A DNA stretch of 46,062 bases, from NCBI GenBank assembly GCA_030682135.1, contig JAUXQT010000071.1:1-46062 (forward strand), written 5' to 3'. The translations under genes and the position numbers were made by a program. Position 1 is the stretch's first letter. Every line of letters starts with the position of its first letter. Below, piece by piece: positions 25,533 through 33,318 of this stretch. The notes under the pieces were generated by a model that was given only the letters and a program-made list of their open reading frames with translations, was not told the DNA's origin and searched no databases. The DNA comes from Nitrospirota bacterium (GTDB lineage Bacteria > Nitrospirota > Nitrospiria > Nitrospirales > Nitrospiraceae).

Positions 25533-25605
25533 TGCCGCGGCATTGACCTGGATAGACCGACATGCTTGACTAGAGACCTTACACGTTTACCGAAGGAGGC
25601 TTCTT

Positions 25606-26040
25606 ATGCAACGGACGATTGGGATGTTGGCATTGGCCCTGATGCTGACCGGGCTCAGTGGCTGTAGTTACCTGTTCTATCCCCGTGCGGGCGACTATGC
25701 GACGCAGGCCAAAGGCGCCAGCGGCGTCGAGACGATGATCAATCTGACACAGATGATGGAAGCCACAGCGGCGAAAGCTAAAGGCGGCAAGGGCGTCGAT
25801 ACCGCGTTCGACGACCTTCACAACCAGCTCCATGCCCTCATGGATTCGTTTTGCGGCGTGACGGATGCGCAGGCCAAAACCCCGGCCTACGACCTGGCCA
25901 AAACGCACAAAAAAGAGCTTGGCGCCGTATTCGGTCGACTGTGGAAATTCAAAGACGAGCAACCGCAGCGGGACCAGCATCTGGATCTCTTGATGACCGA
26001 GTTGAAGGAATTGCGAGAGACCTTACAAACCTTGAAGTAG
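25606..26040 (+). CDS. Small helical lipoprotein of unknown function
   Basis: 144 residues. Signal sequence ends in LSGC (LMLTGLSGCSYLF), a good lipobox. The mature part is helical and charged (AKAKGGKGVDTAFDDLHNQL, HLDLLMTELKELRETLQTLK) with coiled-coil tendency. I do not recognise the family. GAAGGAGGCTTCTT precedes the ATG. It lies between DUF1579 and the BNR-repeat gene on the same strand, with 73 and 20 bases on either side. Confidence 0.7.
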   Translation: MQRTIGMLALALMLTGLSGCSYLFYPRAGDYATQAKGASGVETMINLTQMMEATAAKAKGGKGVDTAFDDLHNQLHALMDSFCGVTDAQAKTPAYDLAKTHKKELGAVFGRLWKFKDEQPQRDQHLDLLMTELKELRETLQTLK

Positions 26041-26060
26041 CCGCACATCGGAGGCCGGTT

Positions 26061-27218
26061 ATGAAACCCTCGATCGCAACTGCGAGTCACGGGGCCGTCA
26101 CCCTGCTGATCGGCACCAGGAAAGGCGCGTTCACCGTCACGAGCGACCGGACGAGACGGACGTGGAAGCTTTCTGCGCCCATGTTCCTCGGTCACATCAT
26201 CCATCACATCGTCGCCGACCCGCGGGACCGTCGCACGATGTTGATGGCGGCCAGCACAGGGCATCTAGGACCGACGCTGTATCGTTCCACCAATGCCGGG
26301 AGAACCTGGAAGGAATCGCCGGCTCCGCCGGCCTTTCCCAAACTTCCCGAAAGCGAGAAGGGCCGCTCGGTCGGTCACACCTTCTGGCTGACACCCTGCC
26401 ACGCGAACGAACCGAATGCCTGGTACGCCGGAACGTCCCCGCAGGGCCTCTTCCGCTCCGATGACGGAGGGATCACGTGGAAGCCGTTTTCCTCGATCAA
26501 CGACGATCCCCAGTACCGCGAGTGGATGGGCACGGTGCAGGACGGGACGCCGGACGGCCCGAAGCTGCATTCGATCCTCGTCGATCCACGCGACCCCGCA
26601 CATCTCTACTTCGCCATGTCCGGCGGCGGGGTGCATGAATCCATCGATGGCGGGAGAACGTTTGTGCCGCTCATCAAGGGTCTGAACGTCGTCGAAGGTT
26701 TTGAGGCTTCGACGGTCACCTTCCACGATCCCCATTGCGTCCGGCTCTGTCCCAGCAATCCGGACCGGCTCTATCAACAGAACCATTGCGGCATCTACCG
26801 GCTCGATCGTCCGTCCGACACCTGGGTACGGATCGGCAAGAACATGCCGAAGACAATCGGTGACATCGGATTTCCCATGGTCGTGCACCCGCGCAATGCA
26901 GACCAGGCCTGGGTCTTTCCCATGGACGGGTCGACGGTCTGGCCGCGTGTCAGTCCCGGCGGCAAACCCGCCGCGTTCACGACCAAGAACGCCGGCAAGA
27001 GTTGGACGCGCCAAGACAAAGGCTTCCCGAAGTCGAGCGCCTGGTGGACGGTGAAACGTCAGGCCATGACCAACGATACACATGATCCCGTCGGGCTCTA
27101 TGTGGGCACGACGCAGGGTGAGATCTGGGCGAGCCGGAACGAGGGGTCAACCTGGACCTGCATCGCCAGGCATCTGCCTGAAATCTATTCGGTCGAAGCG
27201 GTCGCACTCGGACGATGA
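26061..27218 (+). CDS. BNR/Asp-box repeat (sialidase-fold) protein
   Basis: 385 residues. Five Asp-box motifs are visible: STNAGRTW, SDDGGITW, SIDGGRTF, TKNAGKSW and SRNEGSTW. They mark a beta-propeller like that of sialidases and Vps10/photosystem assembly proteins. Such proteins are often annotated exo-alpha-sialidase, but sialidase activity is not indicated here: no arginine triad could be recognised. No signal peptide, so probably cytoplasmic. GGAGGCCGGTT precedes the ATG at 26061; the frame upstream overlaps the lipoprotein gene and is spurious. It overlaps the MoaD-like gene by four bases (ATGA). Confidence 0.8.
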   Translation: MKPSIATASHGAVTLLIGTRKGAFTVTSDRTRRTWKLSAPMFLGHIIHHIVADPRDRRTMLMAASTGHLGPTLYRSTNAGRTWKESPAPPAFPKLPESEKGRSVGHTFWLTPCHANEPNAWYAGTSPQGLFRSDDGGITWKPFSSINDDPQYREWMGTVQDGTPDGPKLHSILVDPRDPAHLYFAMSGGGVHESIDGGRTFVPLIKGLNVVEGFEASTVTFHDPHCVRLCPSNPDRLYQQNHCGIYRLDRPSDTWVRIGKNMPKTIGDIGFPMVVHPRNADQAWVFPMDGSTVWPRVSPGGKPAAFTTKNAGKSWTRQDKGFPKSSAWWTVKRQAMTNDTHDPVGLYVGTTQGEIWASRNEGSTWTCIARHLPEIYSVEAVALGR

Positions 27219-27475
27219 CGATCCATATCCCCAGCGCCTTGCGGTCCTATACAAAGCAGCAGGGTGAGGTGGAGGCTGAAGGCCGGACATTGGCGGATAT
27301 GCTGTCGGCATTGGATCAGCGCTATCCTGGCATTCGATTCCGCATCATCACGGAACAGGATGTGATCAGGCCGCACATCAGAATTTTCGTGAACGACCAA
27401 CAGCTCTCGCACCTAACGACACAGCTTCAGCCTGAGGATCGGATCTACATCGTCTGCGCACTCAGCGGGGGATAA
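27215..27475 (+). CDS. MoaD/ThiS-family ubiquitin-like sulfur carrier
   Basis: 86 residues ending in SGG, the diglycine tail that is thiocarboxylated in sulfur carriers. The opening (IHIPSALRSYTKQQGEVEAE) and ILRPHIRIFVNDQ-type middle (written IRPHIRIFVND) match MoaD-like proteins. It could supply sulfur for molybdopterin or another cofactor; no MoaE or ThiG gene is nearby. The start codon overlaps the stop of the BNR-repeat gene (ATGA), so the two are translated together, a pairing that suggests a shared but unknown job. Confidence 0.85.
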   Translation: MTIHIPSALRSYTKQQGEVEAEGRTLADMLSALDQRYPGIRFRIITEQDVIRPHIRIFVNDQQLSHLTTQLQPEDRIYIVCALSGG

Positions 27476-27513
27476 GCCGGACTCGTCATTCGTCACACGG
27501 AGAGAGGTCACCC

Positions 27514-28374
27514 ATGGCTCCACAACCGACCGCGCAGCAACTCATCGAGGGTCAACGTCAGGATTGGAACCGTGTCGCCGGTGGCTGGGAGAAATGGGAC
27601 CGGTTCTTTGACGAGCAGTTAGCCTGTCTGAACCATCGGCTGGTGGCCGATGCCCGCCTTCGCTCGGGCATGAAGGCCCTCGACCTGGGTTCCGGCACCG
27701 GCTATCCCGCAATCCTTGGCGCACACACCGTTGGACCAACCGGCCAGGTCATCGGAATGGATCTCGCCGAACAAATGCTCGCTGCTGCAAGGCGAAAAGC
27801 CACGTCGCTTGGGTTGGCGAATATGGTCTTTCAAACCGGCGACGTGACCAGCCTGCCGTTCGACGCCAATTCCTTTGATGCAATCACCAGCCGTTTTTGC
27901 CTGATGTTCTTGCCGGAAATTCCGAAGGCCGCAGCCGAAATCGCCCGGGTGCTCAAACCGGGAGGCTGGGTGGCAGCCGCTGTCTGGTCTGCTCCGGAGA
28001 AAAACCCCTCCATCGGCCTCTCGATGATGGCCATCAAGCAGGTCATCGAGCTGCCGCCGCCGGACCCCACTGCGCCGGGCATCTTCCGGCTCGCGAAACC
28101 TGGCGATCTGGCTGGCATGCTCCAACAGGCCGGATTGATCGATGTGACAGACCAGGAATTCCTCGCGGAATGGTCCTATGCGTCGGCCGACGAGTACTAT
28201 ACGAGCCTCATGGACATCGCCGCGCCGATTCAGAATCTCATGGCACGACTCTCGACGGCACAGACCCAAGAAGTGAGACGCCTCATCGCCCAGGCCGTGA
28301 CTCAATACCAACACGGTGCGCGCATCGTATTCCCCTTTGCCGTGCGGATCGTCGCAGCACGGAAACCCCACTGA
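27514..28374 (+). CDS. Class I SAM-dependent methyltransferase (UbiE-like)
   Basis: 286 residues. KALDLGSGTGYPAILGAHTV is motif I, VIGMDLAEQML motif II, GDVTSLPFDANSFDAITSRF motif III and VLKPGGWVAAAVW the post-motif strand. The C-terminal region (IELPPPDPTAPGIFRLAKPG) resembles methyltransferases acting on quinones or small aromatics, but the substrate is not determined. GAGAGAGGTCACCC lies before the ATG at 27514. The TfoX-N gene follows after eight bases. Confidence 0.87.
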   Translation: MAPQPTAQQLIEGQRQDWNRVAGGWEKWDRFFDEQLACLNHRLVADARLRSGMKALDLGSGTGYPAILGAHTVGPTGQVIGMDLAEQMLAAARRKATSLGLANMVFQTGDVTSLPFDANSFDAITSRFCLMFLPEIPKAAAEIARVLKPGGWVAAAVWSAPEKNPSIGLSMMAIKQVIELPPPDPTAPGIFRLAKPGDLAGMLQQAGLIDVTDQEFLAEWSYASADEYYTSLMDIAAPIQNLMARLSTAQTQEVRRLIAQAVTQYQHGARIVFPFAVRIVAARKPH

Positions 28375-28382
28375 CCAACACC

Positions 28383-28694
28383 ATGGCACCGAAACACGAC
28401 GGTTTTCGAGACTTTGTCCTGGATCAACTCACCGAACTACCAGGCCTGACCTCCCGTGCCATGTTCGGCGGATACGGACTCTACCAAGGAGACCGGTTCT
28501 TCGGAATCATCCACAAGGGCCGGCTCTACTTTAAAACCGATCGGCTGACCGCGCCTCACTATCGCGACCGGGGCATGAAGCCCTTCACACCCACGTCCAC
28601 TCAGACGCTCAAGAATTACTACGAAGTTCCGGTCGATATCTTAGAAGCGCCCGACGACCTCCTCACCTGGGCCTCTCAAGCCGCACAGGGATAA
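28383..28694 (+). CDS. TfoX N-terminal domain protein
   Basis: 103 residues, a single TfoX-N domain: FVLDQLTELPGLTSRAMFGGYGLYQ, FFGIIHKGRLYFKTD, YYEVPVDILEAPDDLLTWA. In gamma-proteobacteria the N-terminal domain is part of the competence regulator Sxy/TfoX; free-standing versions are widespread and their role is unclear. The ATG at 28383 is chosen because the domain starts right away; it is eight bases after the methyltransferase stop and likely cotranscribed. Confidence 0.88.
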   Translation: MAPKHDGFRDFVLDQLTELPGLTSRAMFGGYGLYQGDRFFGIIHKGRLYFKTDRLTAPHYRDRGMKPFTPTSTQTLKNYYEVPVDILEAPDDLLTWASQAAQG

Positions 28695-28798
28695 CAATCC
28701 GCCGCATTCCTGACTCCAGCGGCTTCCCGTGGCCGGAATGGCTCAGACAACAATGGAGTGGCTCCCACTATTCATGGTCGCGCCGAGCCGAATCCCTC

Positions 28799-28804
28799 TA
28801 TAAT
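28799..28804 (+). promoter_or_regulatory. Candidate -10 box (TATAAT)
   Basis: A perfect TATAAT lies 45 bases before the GTG start of the secreted protein at 28849. No convincing -35 box is found at the right distance, so it is only a suggestion. Confidence 0.25.
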
Positions 28805-28848
28805 AATGAAATGAATCGACAGGACCGCTTTCACGAGGAAACAACGCT

Positions 28849-29337
28849 GTGATCCACCCATTCAGGTCTCTTCTCCTCATGGCAATGCTGAGCGCGGTCT
28901 TCTGTCAGATCGCCTGGGCCGATGGACGTCCGGCTCCGAAGAGTTTATGGCAGACGGTCCTGACTCCTCCCACGACCGATCAGCCGGCACCGCGGAGGCC
29001 CTGGGTCCTCCGCGATCGGGAAATTGCGCTCGATCTTCCCCTACTCCAAGTCTTAAAGGATGCCGGAGCCAGGCCCCATCCCAGAATCATTATCGAACTG
29101 TTCGATGGGACCAGCCAGGAACTGGATATCAGCTCCACGATCTCCCGCAACAACGATACCGCTGTGATCCGCGGCACCTTCAAATCGCCCTCGAAGGGAG
29201 ACTTTACCTTTGTCGTCAACGGGTCGCTGCTGGTCGGCACCATGCAGGTGGGCGACCGCCTCTACAAGACCGAACACATCACCAACGGCCGACTGCGGCT
29301 CCTCGAAATCGACCCCGATACATTGCCGCCGGATTGA
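28849..29337 (+). CDS. Secreted protein, resembles a metalloprotease pro-region-like domain
   Basis: 162 residues, starting with GTG after GAGGAAA. A signal peptide (LLLMAMLSAVFCQIAWA) is followed by a small beta-rich domain. The end (GDRLYKTEHITNGRLRLLEI, then DPDTLPPD) resembles the segment before the catalytic domain in bacterial reprolysin-like metalloproteases (pattern ..G..y.i....g.h.l.eid...lPp), but no protease domain or HExxH follows. It may be an orphan inhibitor-like domain, or the likeness may be chance. Stands between TfoX-N and DUF488. Confidence 0.5.
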   Translation: MIHPFRSLLLMAMLSAVFCQIAWADGRPAPKSLWQTVLTPPTTDQPAPRRPWVLRDREIALDLPLLQVLKDAGARPHPRIIIELFDGTSQELDISSTISRNNDTAVIRGTFKSPSKGDFTFVVNGSLLVGTMQVGDRLYKTEHITNGRLRLLEIDPDTLPPD

Positions 29338-29391
29338 GCCTCGTCTGATTCGGCTGATGGCGATTCCTCATGTGCTGTGCCACACTGAACG

Positions 29392-29949
29392 ATGCCTGCC
29401 CCACCGACCATCTGGACCATCGGCCATTCGACCAGACCGATTGGTGAGTTCACCGATCTCCTCCGTGCCCACTCCATCAATCTCCTCGTCGACGTGCGAA
29501 CCGTTCCACGGTCACGGCACAACCCGCAATTCAACTCAGACACTCTCGCCAAAATCCTGAGGGAGGCCGGCCTCACCTATCTCCACATGCCGGCACTTGG
29601 AGGCCTGCGAAAGGCCCGACTAGATTCGATCAACGATGGATGGAGAAATAGCAGCTTTCGAGGCTATGCCGACTATATGCAGACAGACGAATTCTCCAGC
29701 GCGTTAGAAGAGCTGATGGCAGATAGCCGATTGCAGCCGACAGCGATCATGTGCGCCGAAGCCGTCCCCTGGCGCTGTCACCGATCCTTAATTGCCGATG
29801 CGCTGTCGAGCAGAGGCTGGACCGTCAGACACATCCTCTCGCCGGTCAAGGCAGACGAACATCGGCTGACGCCCTTCGCGGTCGTCGATGGAGACAGAAT
29901 CGTCTATCCTCAGCCGGACGATCCTCTTGCTCCACGACGGCTCTTCTGA
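29392..29949 (+). CDS. DUF488 family protein
   Basis: 185 residues. TIWTIGHSTRPIGEFTDLLR, LLVDVRTVPRSRHNPQFN and the CAEAVPWRCHRSLIADAL motif are diagnostic of DUF488. The conserved cysteines and arginines suggest a catalytic or nucleic-acid role, but the biochemical function is unknown. The ATG at 29392 opens at the usual family start. The DUF2784 gene begins only four bases after the stop codon, so they share a transcript. Confidence 0.92.
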   Translation: MPAPPTIWTIGHSTRPIGEFTDLLRAHSINLLVDVRTVPRSRHNPQFNSDTLAKILREAGLTYLHMPALGGLRKARLDSINDGWRNSSFRGYADYMQTDEFSSALEELMADSRLQPTAIMCAEAVPWRCHRSLIADALSSRGWTVRHILSPVKADEHRLTPFAVVDGDRIVYPQPDDPLAPRRLF

Positions 29950-29953
29950 CGCG

Positions 29954-30316
29954 ATGTGGTATGGATGGCTCGCAGATCTGACCCTCTGCCTCCACGCAGG
30001 CTTTGTCCTCTTCGTCATCGCCGGAGGGTTCTTGACGGTGAAATGGCCTCGTACAGCCTGGCTGCATCTGCCAGCGGTGTTATGGGGTGCGACTATCGAA
30101 TTCACCGGCTGGATCTGCCCGCTCACACCGCTGGAAATTTGGCTGCGCGAACAGGCCGGCCAACAGGGCTATCACGAGGACTTTCTCTCCCACTACCTGC
30201 TGCCGACCTTGTATCCCGACGGCCTGACTCGCGATACACAACTCCTGCTCGGCCTCATCGTCCTGACCATCAATCTCTCGGTGTACGGATGGTTGTGGCG
30301 TAGATCCCGACGATAG
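29954..30316 (+). CDS. DUF2784 membrane protein
   Basis: 120 residues with four membrane helices. The family's pattern of LHAGFVLFVIAGGFL, WLHLPAVLWGATIEFTGWIC and CPLTPLEIWLREQAGQQGY is clear. The protein sits in the inner membrane; function unknown. The ATG at 29954 follows the DUF488 stop by four bases. A hairpin follows at 30321-30337. Confidence 0.85.
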   Translation: MWYGWLADLTLCLHAGFVLFVIAGGFLTVKWPRTAWLHLPAVLWGATIEFTGWICPLTPLEIWLREQAGQQGYHEDFLSHYLLPTLYPDGLTRDTQLLLGLIVLTINLSVYGWLWRRSRR

Positions 30317-30320
30317 CGGC

Positions 30321-30337
30321 CTTGCCGGTACGGCAAG
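30321..30337 (+). terminator. Short GC hairpin
   Basis: CTTGCCG and CGGCAAG form a seven-bp stem with a three-base loop, four bases after the DUF2784 gene. There is no T tract. Weak terminator candidate. Confidence 0.35.
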
Positions 30338-30495
30338 CTGGTGAAAGGGAACCTCGTCGAGTGACGAGAAGCGCGGCCGGATGTAGCAGCACGTTCCCTC
30401 TTTCACTCGCTCAATGGAAAGAGACTGCAGGCTAGCGCAATACACCGACAAGCCGATCCATCGTTCAATCGCCACAGCACCGCGCTTACTCTCTC

Positions 30496-30511
30496 TGTAA
30501 GCCAGCTCACA
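30496..30511. promoter_or_regulatory. CRP-like palindrome upstream of the thioredoxin/AhpD/DUF3179 operon
   Basis: TGTAAGCCAGCTCACA fits TGTrA-N6-TCACA. It lies 33 bases before the first start codon of the operon. Related sites precede other operons in the window; see 35248-35263, 36992-37007 and 44988-45003. Candidate binding site for the Crp-family protein at 34442-35143. Confidence 0.55.
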
Positions 30512-30544
30512 GATCATCCCCGCGCAATCGGCTACTGTGCTGTC

Positions 30545-30802
30545 ATGAGGCGGATGGATTTCTACTTTCACGATAGCTGCTTGTCGCGGCAGTCCGTCCT
30601 CTTGCTCGCGAGGGATATTCAACAAGACTGTCCTGCCTGGCATATCGGAATCCATCCCTTGCGGGAGTACGAGGCCACGGCTCTGGGCTTCCACGTCCTT
30701 CCGACCATAGTGATGAATGGCAGCACGGTGGCCGCCGGGATACCGAGGAAAGACTGGCTCCTGAGGAAAATGAAAGAATGCGAAGAGGTTGATCGGCGAT
30801 GA
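30545..30802 (+). CDS. Small thioredoxin-fold protein with one active-site cysteine
   Basis: 85 residues. DFYFHDSCLSRQSVLLLARD and GFHVLPTIVMNGSTV match a minimal thioredoxin/glutaredoxin-like fold with the cis-proline (LPT). Where CxxC is expected it has C12-L-S-R, so only the first cysteine is kept; monothiol chemistry or a binding role is more likely than dithiol exchange. An alternative ATG at 30554 would remove three residues. Cytoplasmic. The stop overlaps the start of the AhpD-like gene (ATGA), and a CRP-like palindrome lies just upstream. Confidence 0.65.
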   Translation: MRRMDFYFHDSCLSRQSVLLLARDIQQDCPAWHIGIHPLREYEATALGFHVLPTIVMNGSTVAAGIPRKDWLLRKMKECEEVDRR

Positions 30803-31422
30803 GGACCGTCACGTATCCGCTTCGAGCTTCGGTCCTGCCACCGCCGATAGAACACTCGGCCGCAGCACGAAACCATGCCGAACTCTTACGCCATGCCGCA
30901 ACTCAAGCCCTCTTCGCCGATATCACCCGGACGTTCGGCGTCTCGTTCGTGCCAGACCTGTTTGTGGGAATGCGCGATCGACCGGCGTATCTTGAAGCGG
31001 CCTGGGAGCTCTTCAAGGAAGACTTTAGACTCGACAGTCTGGATTTCAGAACAAAACGAATCATGGCCTTGGCCATCACGACCAACGAAGACGAAACGTA
31101 TTACATCGCCTCGTACCCCCATGCGTTCCGGCTAAATGCGCTTGACCATGCCATCTGCGACAAGCTCCTCTGTACGATTCGGTTCGTCAACGCCTTCGAC
31201 CCGCATCTATCCGGGGTGAACCCGGAACACCTGCCGAAGGCCACCAGAGTGGTGTGCGATTGTTTGCGGGAGGAATATCTGAACTCCGGGGCGACGAGCC
31301 CGAGTCTGGGCTCGTCGTGCCGGGCAGACACTGTACCCGTTGCGTCTTGGATCGGCGGCATAGTTACGATCAGTTTCCTGCTATTACTGATCGCGGCAGG
31401 AGCATATCTCGTTTCCCCATGA
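30799..31422 (+). CDS. AhpD-like (carboxymuconolactone decarboxylase fold) protein with C-terminal membrane anchor
   Basis: 207 residues. LDFRTKRIMALAITTNEDET and the following helices match the AhpD/CMD fold. In AhpD proteins the active site reads E-x3-C-x2-C-x3-H; here E97 and H108 are present at the exact spacing but both cysteines are replaced, by Y101 and A104. Peroxidase or disulfide activity by the usual route is thus unlikely. After the domain come a linker, encoded partly by a perfect hairpin, and a membrane helix (IGGIVTISFLLLLIAAGAYL) that ties it to the inner membrane. It overlaps both neighbours by four bases (ATGA), indicating translational coupling in a three-gene operon. Confidence 0.7.
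   Translation: MRTVTYPLRASVLPPPIEHSAAARNHAELLRHAATQALFADITRTFGVSFVPDLFVGMRDRPAYLEAAWELFKEDFRLDSLDFRTKRIMALAITTNEDETYYIASYPHAFRLNALDHAICDKLLCTIRFVNAFDPHLSGVNPEHLPKATRVVCDCLREEYLNSGATSPSLGSSCRADTVPVASWIGGIVTISFLLLLIAAGAYLVSP
31292..31317. repeat. Perfect hairpin inside the AhpD-like gene
   Basis: CGACGAGCCC (31292-31301) and GGGCTCGTCG (31308-31317) form a 10-bp perfect stem with a six-base loop, at the junction between the AhpD-like domain and its membrane tail. It may be a small inserted palindrome or act on the mRNA. Confidence 0.5.
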
Positions 31423-32432
31423 ATGAGACCCAGCCATCGCTGTTTCCCGCGGCACCCTCCAGAAACACACTCTGGATCCATATCACGTCGCCCAGATGGC
31501 GTTGGATTCTCTTCGTCGGCGTCGGCGCCGTCCTCATTCTCGCAGTCTGGCTCGGATTCGGGAGAAGTGCGAAAACACAGTTCGATCTCACGCGTTACAA
31601 TATCCCTCTCGACCAGATCGTCGAGGGAGGGCCAGCTAAAGATGGGATTCCGGCCATTCTCGCGCCTCGCTTCGTGACGGCGAATGACGCAACCTATCTC
31701 GCAAACAAAGATCGGGTGTTGGGCCTGAGTCTGGGAACCGAGGCGAAGGCTTACCCCATCAAGATTCTTAACTGGCATGAAGTGGTCAACGACAGGGTCG
31801 GAGGGAAAGACGTATTCATAAGCTATTGCCCGCTGTGCGGGACCGGAATGGCATTTGATTCCACGATTAATGGGCGCCCGCATACTTTCGGCGTATCCGG
31901 ACTTGTCTATCAAAGCAACGTGCTCATCTACGACCACCAGACGGAAAGCCTGTGGTCGCAGATCGGCATGCAGGCGGTGACCGGTCCGTTGACCGGGGAA
32001 AAGCTCACGCCGATCTTCCTCGAACATACGACTTGGTCGGAATGGCACACGGCCCATCCTACAACGCTCGTCCTCTCTACGAAGACCGGATCGTTTCGAA
32101 ACTACGATCGAGACCCCTACATAGGGTACGCTGAGAACAGAGAACTATTTTTCGACACCGCCCATTTCGATCCCCGCTATCATCCCAAAGAATGGGTGGT
32201 AGGAATTGAGCTCAACGGCGTCACGAAAGCCTATGCCTTCTCGGAGATCAAGAAGGTCCGTTCCCCCATTCACGATCAGCTTGGAGGGCAAGCCATCACG
32301 ATACACGCCGACCTGCAAGCCCGCAGTGTCTCTGTCACCGATGCTACGGGGAGGCCACTGCCCTCTGTGATGGCCTATTGGTTCGCCTGGTATACCTTCC
32401 ACCCAAAGACGGAGATCTTCACCGCGCACTGA
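31419..32432 (+). CDS. DUF3179 protein with N-terminal membrane anchor
   Basis: 337 residues. One membrane helix (about 29-46, ILFVGVGAVLILAVWLGFG) then a periplasmic DUF3179 domain: IPAILAPRFVTANDATYL, AYPIKILNWHEVVNDRVGG, and SYCPLCGTGMAFD with the family's CxxC (C137, C140). Later conserved parts are SGLVYQSNVLIYDHQTESLW and GPLTGEKL. Known only as a domain of unknown function; the CxxC could bind metal or act in redox chemistry. ATG 31419 overlaps the AhpD-like stop codon. It ends the three-gene operon. Placement in the periplasm follows from the single N-terminal helix. Confidence 0.9.
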   Translation: MNETQPSLFPAAPSRNTLWIHITSPRWRWILFVGVGAVLILAVWLGFGRSAKTQFDLTRYNIPLDQIVEGGPAKDGIPAILAPRFVTANDATYLANKDRVLGLSLGTEAKAYPIKILNWHEVVNDRVGGKDVFISYCPLCGTGMAFDSTINGRPHTFGVSGLVYQSNVLIYDHQTESLWSQIGMQAVTGPLTGEKLTPIFLEHTTWSEWHTAHPTTLVLSTKTGSFRNYDRDPYIGYAENRELFFDTAHFDPRYHPKEWVVGIELNGVTKAYAFSEIKKVRSPIHDQLGGQAITIHADLQARSVSVTDATGRPLPSVMAYWFAWYTFHPKTEIFTAH

Positions 32433-32496
32433 TTGCGTGGAACGTTCACGCGAGTTCACCGCGTTCGATCCCTCGCCGACGTATTTCTTCACCGTT

Positions 32497-32512
32497 TGTA
32501 AGATACGCCACA
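32497..32512. promoter_or_regulatory. Weak CRP-like palindrome upstream of the PagL-like gene
   Basis: TGTAAGATACGCCACA has a good left half (TGTAAG) but two mismatches in the right half (GCCACA against CTCACA). It lies 70 bases before the PagL-like gene. Listed because of the stronger sites nearby. Confidence 0.3.
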
Positions 32513-32582
32513 GACCCGCGGCATGAACGTGCCGTAGCATGGCATCATCCAATGATGGAGAGAAAGGTGGGGCTGCAAGGCC

Positions 32583-33299
32583 ATGCGAACTATGGAAGAG
32601 CGAGACGGTCGACGTGACGGACTAGCCGCACAGGAAAATCCAAAACGAGTGGCCGACGGGCGGCCACATCGAAGTCGTGCCTTTCTATTCGCATCAATGG
32701 TCATAGGTGCGATGATCTGGATCAATGGCAGTGCGGCGGTGGCGGAATCGTCCTTTGCGGCGCGCGACGTCGTGACGCGGGGCGCCATCGAACTCGGAGG
32801 GGCCGTGGGATACGCCCAGGCCACAACGGCAGTCGGCGCTGGTACATCGGCCAACCGGGCTGCGGTCTTTGTGCTGCCGCGCATCGGAATAATACTGACC
32901 GACCCCCTGGGATCCGGGTGGTACCAGGGCAATGTCGAGCTGTTGGTGGAACCGGTGTATGCCCGATTTATCAAACCGTTTGCGGCCGATGCAGCGGGAG
33001 GTTCGTTCGTGGTGAAATATAACTTCCTCTCGTTCGGTCGATGGATGCCCTTCTGGGATGCCGGCGCCGGCATCTTCTGGACCAACTTGGCGCCACGGAT
33101 CTCAGAACAGAGCACCCAGTTCGAATTTGGCCTGCAAACAGGTCCTGGAGTGCAGTATTTTGTGACGGACCGGATCTCCTGGACCATGGGCGTGCGGCTC
33201 CACCATATCTCCAATGCCAACCTCGGCGAACGGAATACCGGAATCAATGGGGTGTTGCCCTATGTCGGCGTTTCATTCTTCACGCCTCGCTTATTTTGA
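32583..33299 (+). CDS. pagL: PagL-like acyloxyacyl hydrolase (lipid A 3-O-deacylase)
   Basis: 238 residues. After a hydrophobic signal segment (AFLFASMVIGAMIWINGSAAVA), preceded by a rather long basic leader, comes an eight-stranded barrel. The C-terminal signature GVRLHHISNANLGERNTGIN contains the catalytic histidine and serine of PagL, which removes the 3-O acyl chain from lipid A in the outer membrane. A later ATG at 32697 would give a shorter leader. The gene follows the DUF3179 operon by 150 bases and precedes a TVP38 gene by 19 bases. Family call is firm; the substrate in this organism is inferred. Confidence 0.82.
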   Translation: MRTMEERDGRRDGLAAQENPKRVADGRPHRSRAFLFASMVIGAMIWINGSAAVAESSFAARDVVTRGAIELGGAVGYAQATTAVGAGTSANRAAVFVLPRIGIILTDPLGSGWYQGNVELLVEPVYARFIKPFAADAAGGSFVVKYNFLSFGRWMPFWDAGAGIFWTNLAPRISEQSTQFEFGLQTGPGVQYFVTDRISWTMGVRLHHISNANLGERNTGINGVLPYVGVSFFTPRLF

Positions 33300-33318
33300 C
33301 ACAGCGGGAGACGAGACC

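Noticed and set aside
26265-27083. 272-codon minus-strand open frame
   Set aside because: Antisense to the Asp-box protein, which shows five clear repeats.
31101-32057. 318-codon minus-strand open frame
   Set aside because: Spans the ends of two coupled plus-strand genes with named folds; no motif of its own.
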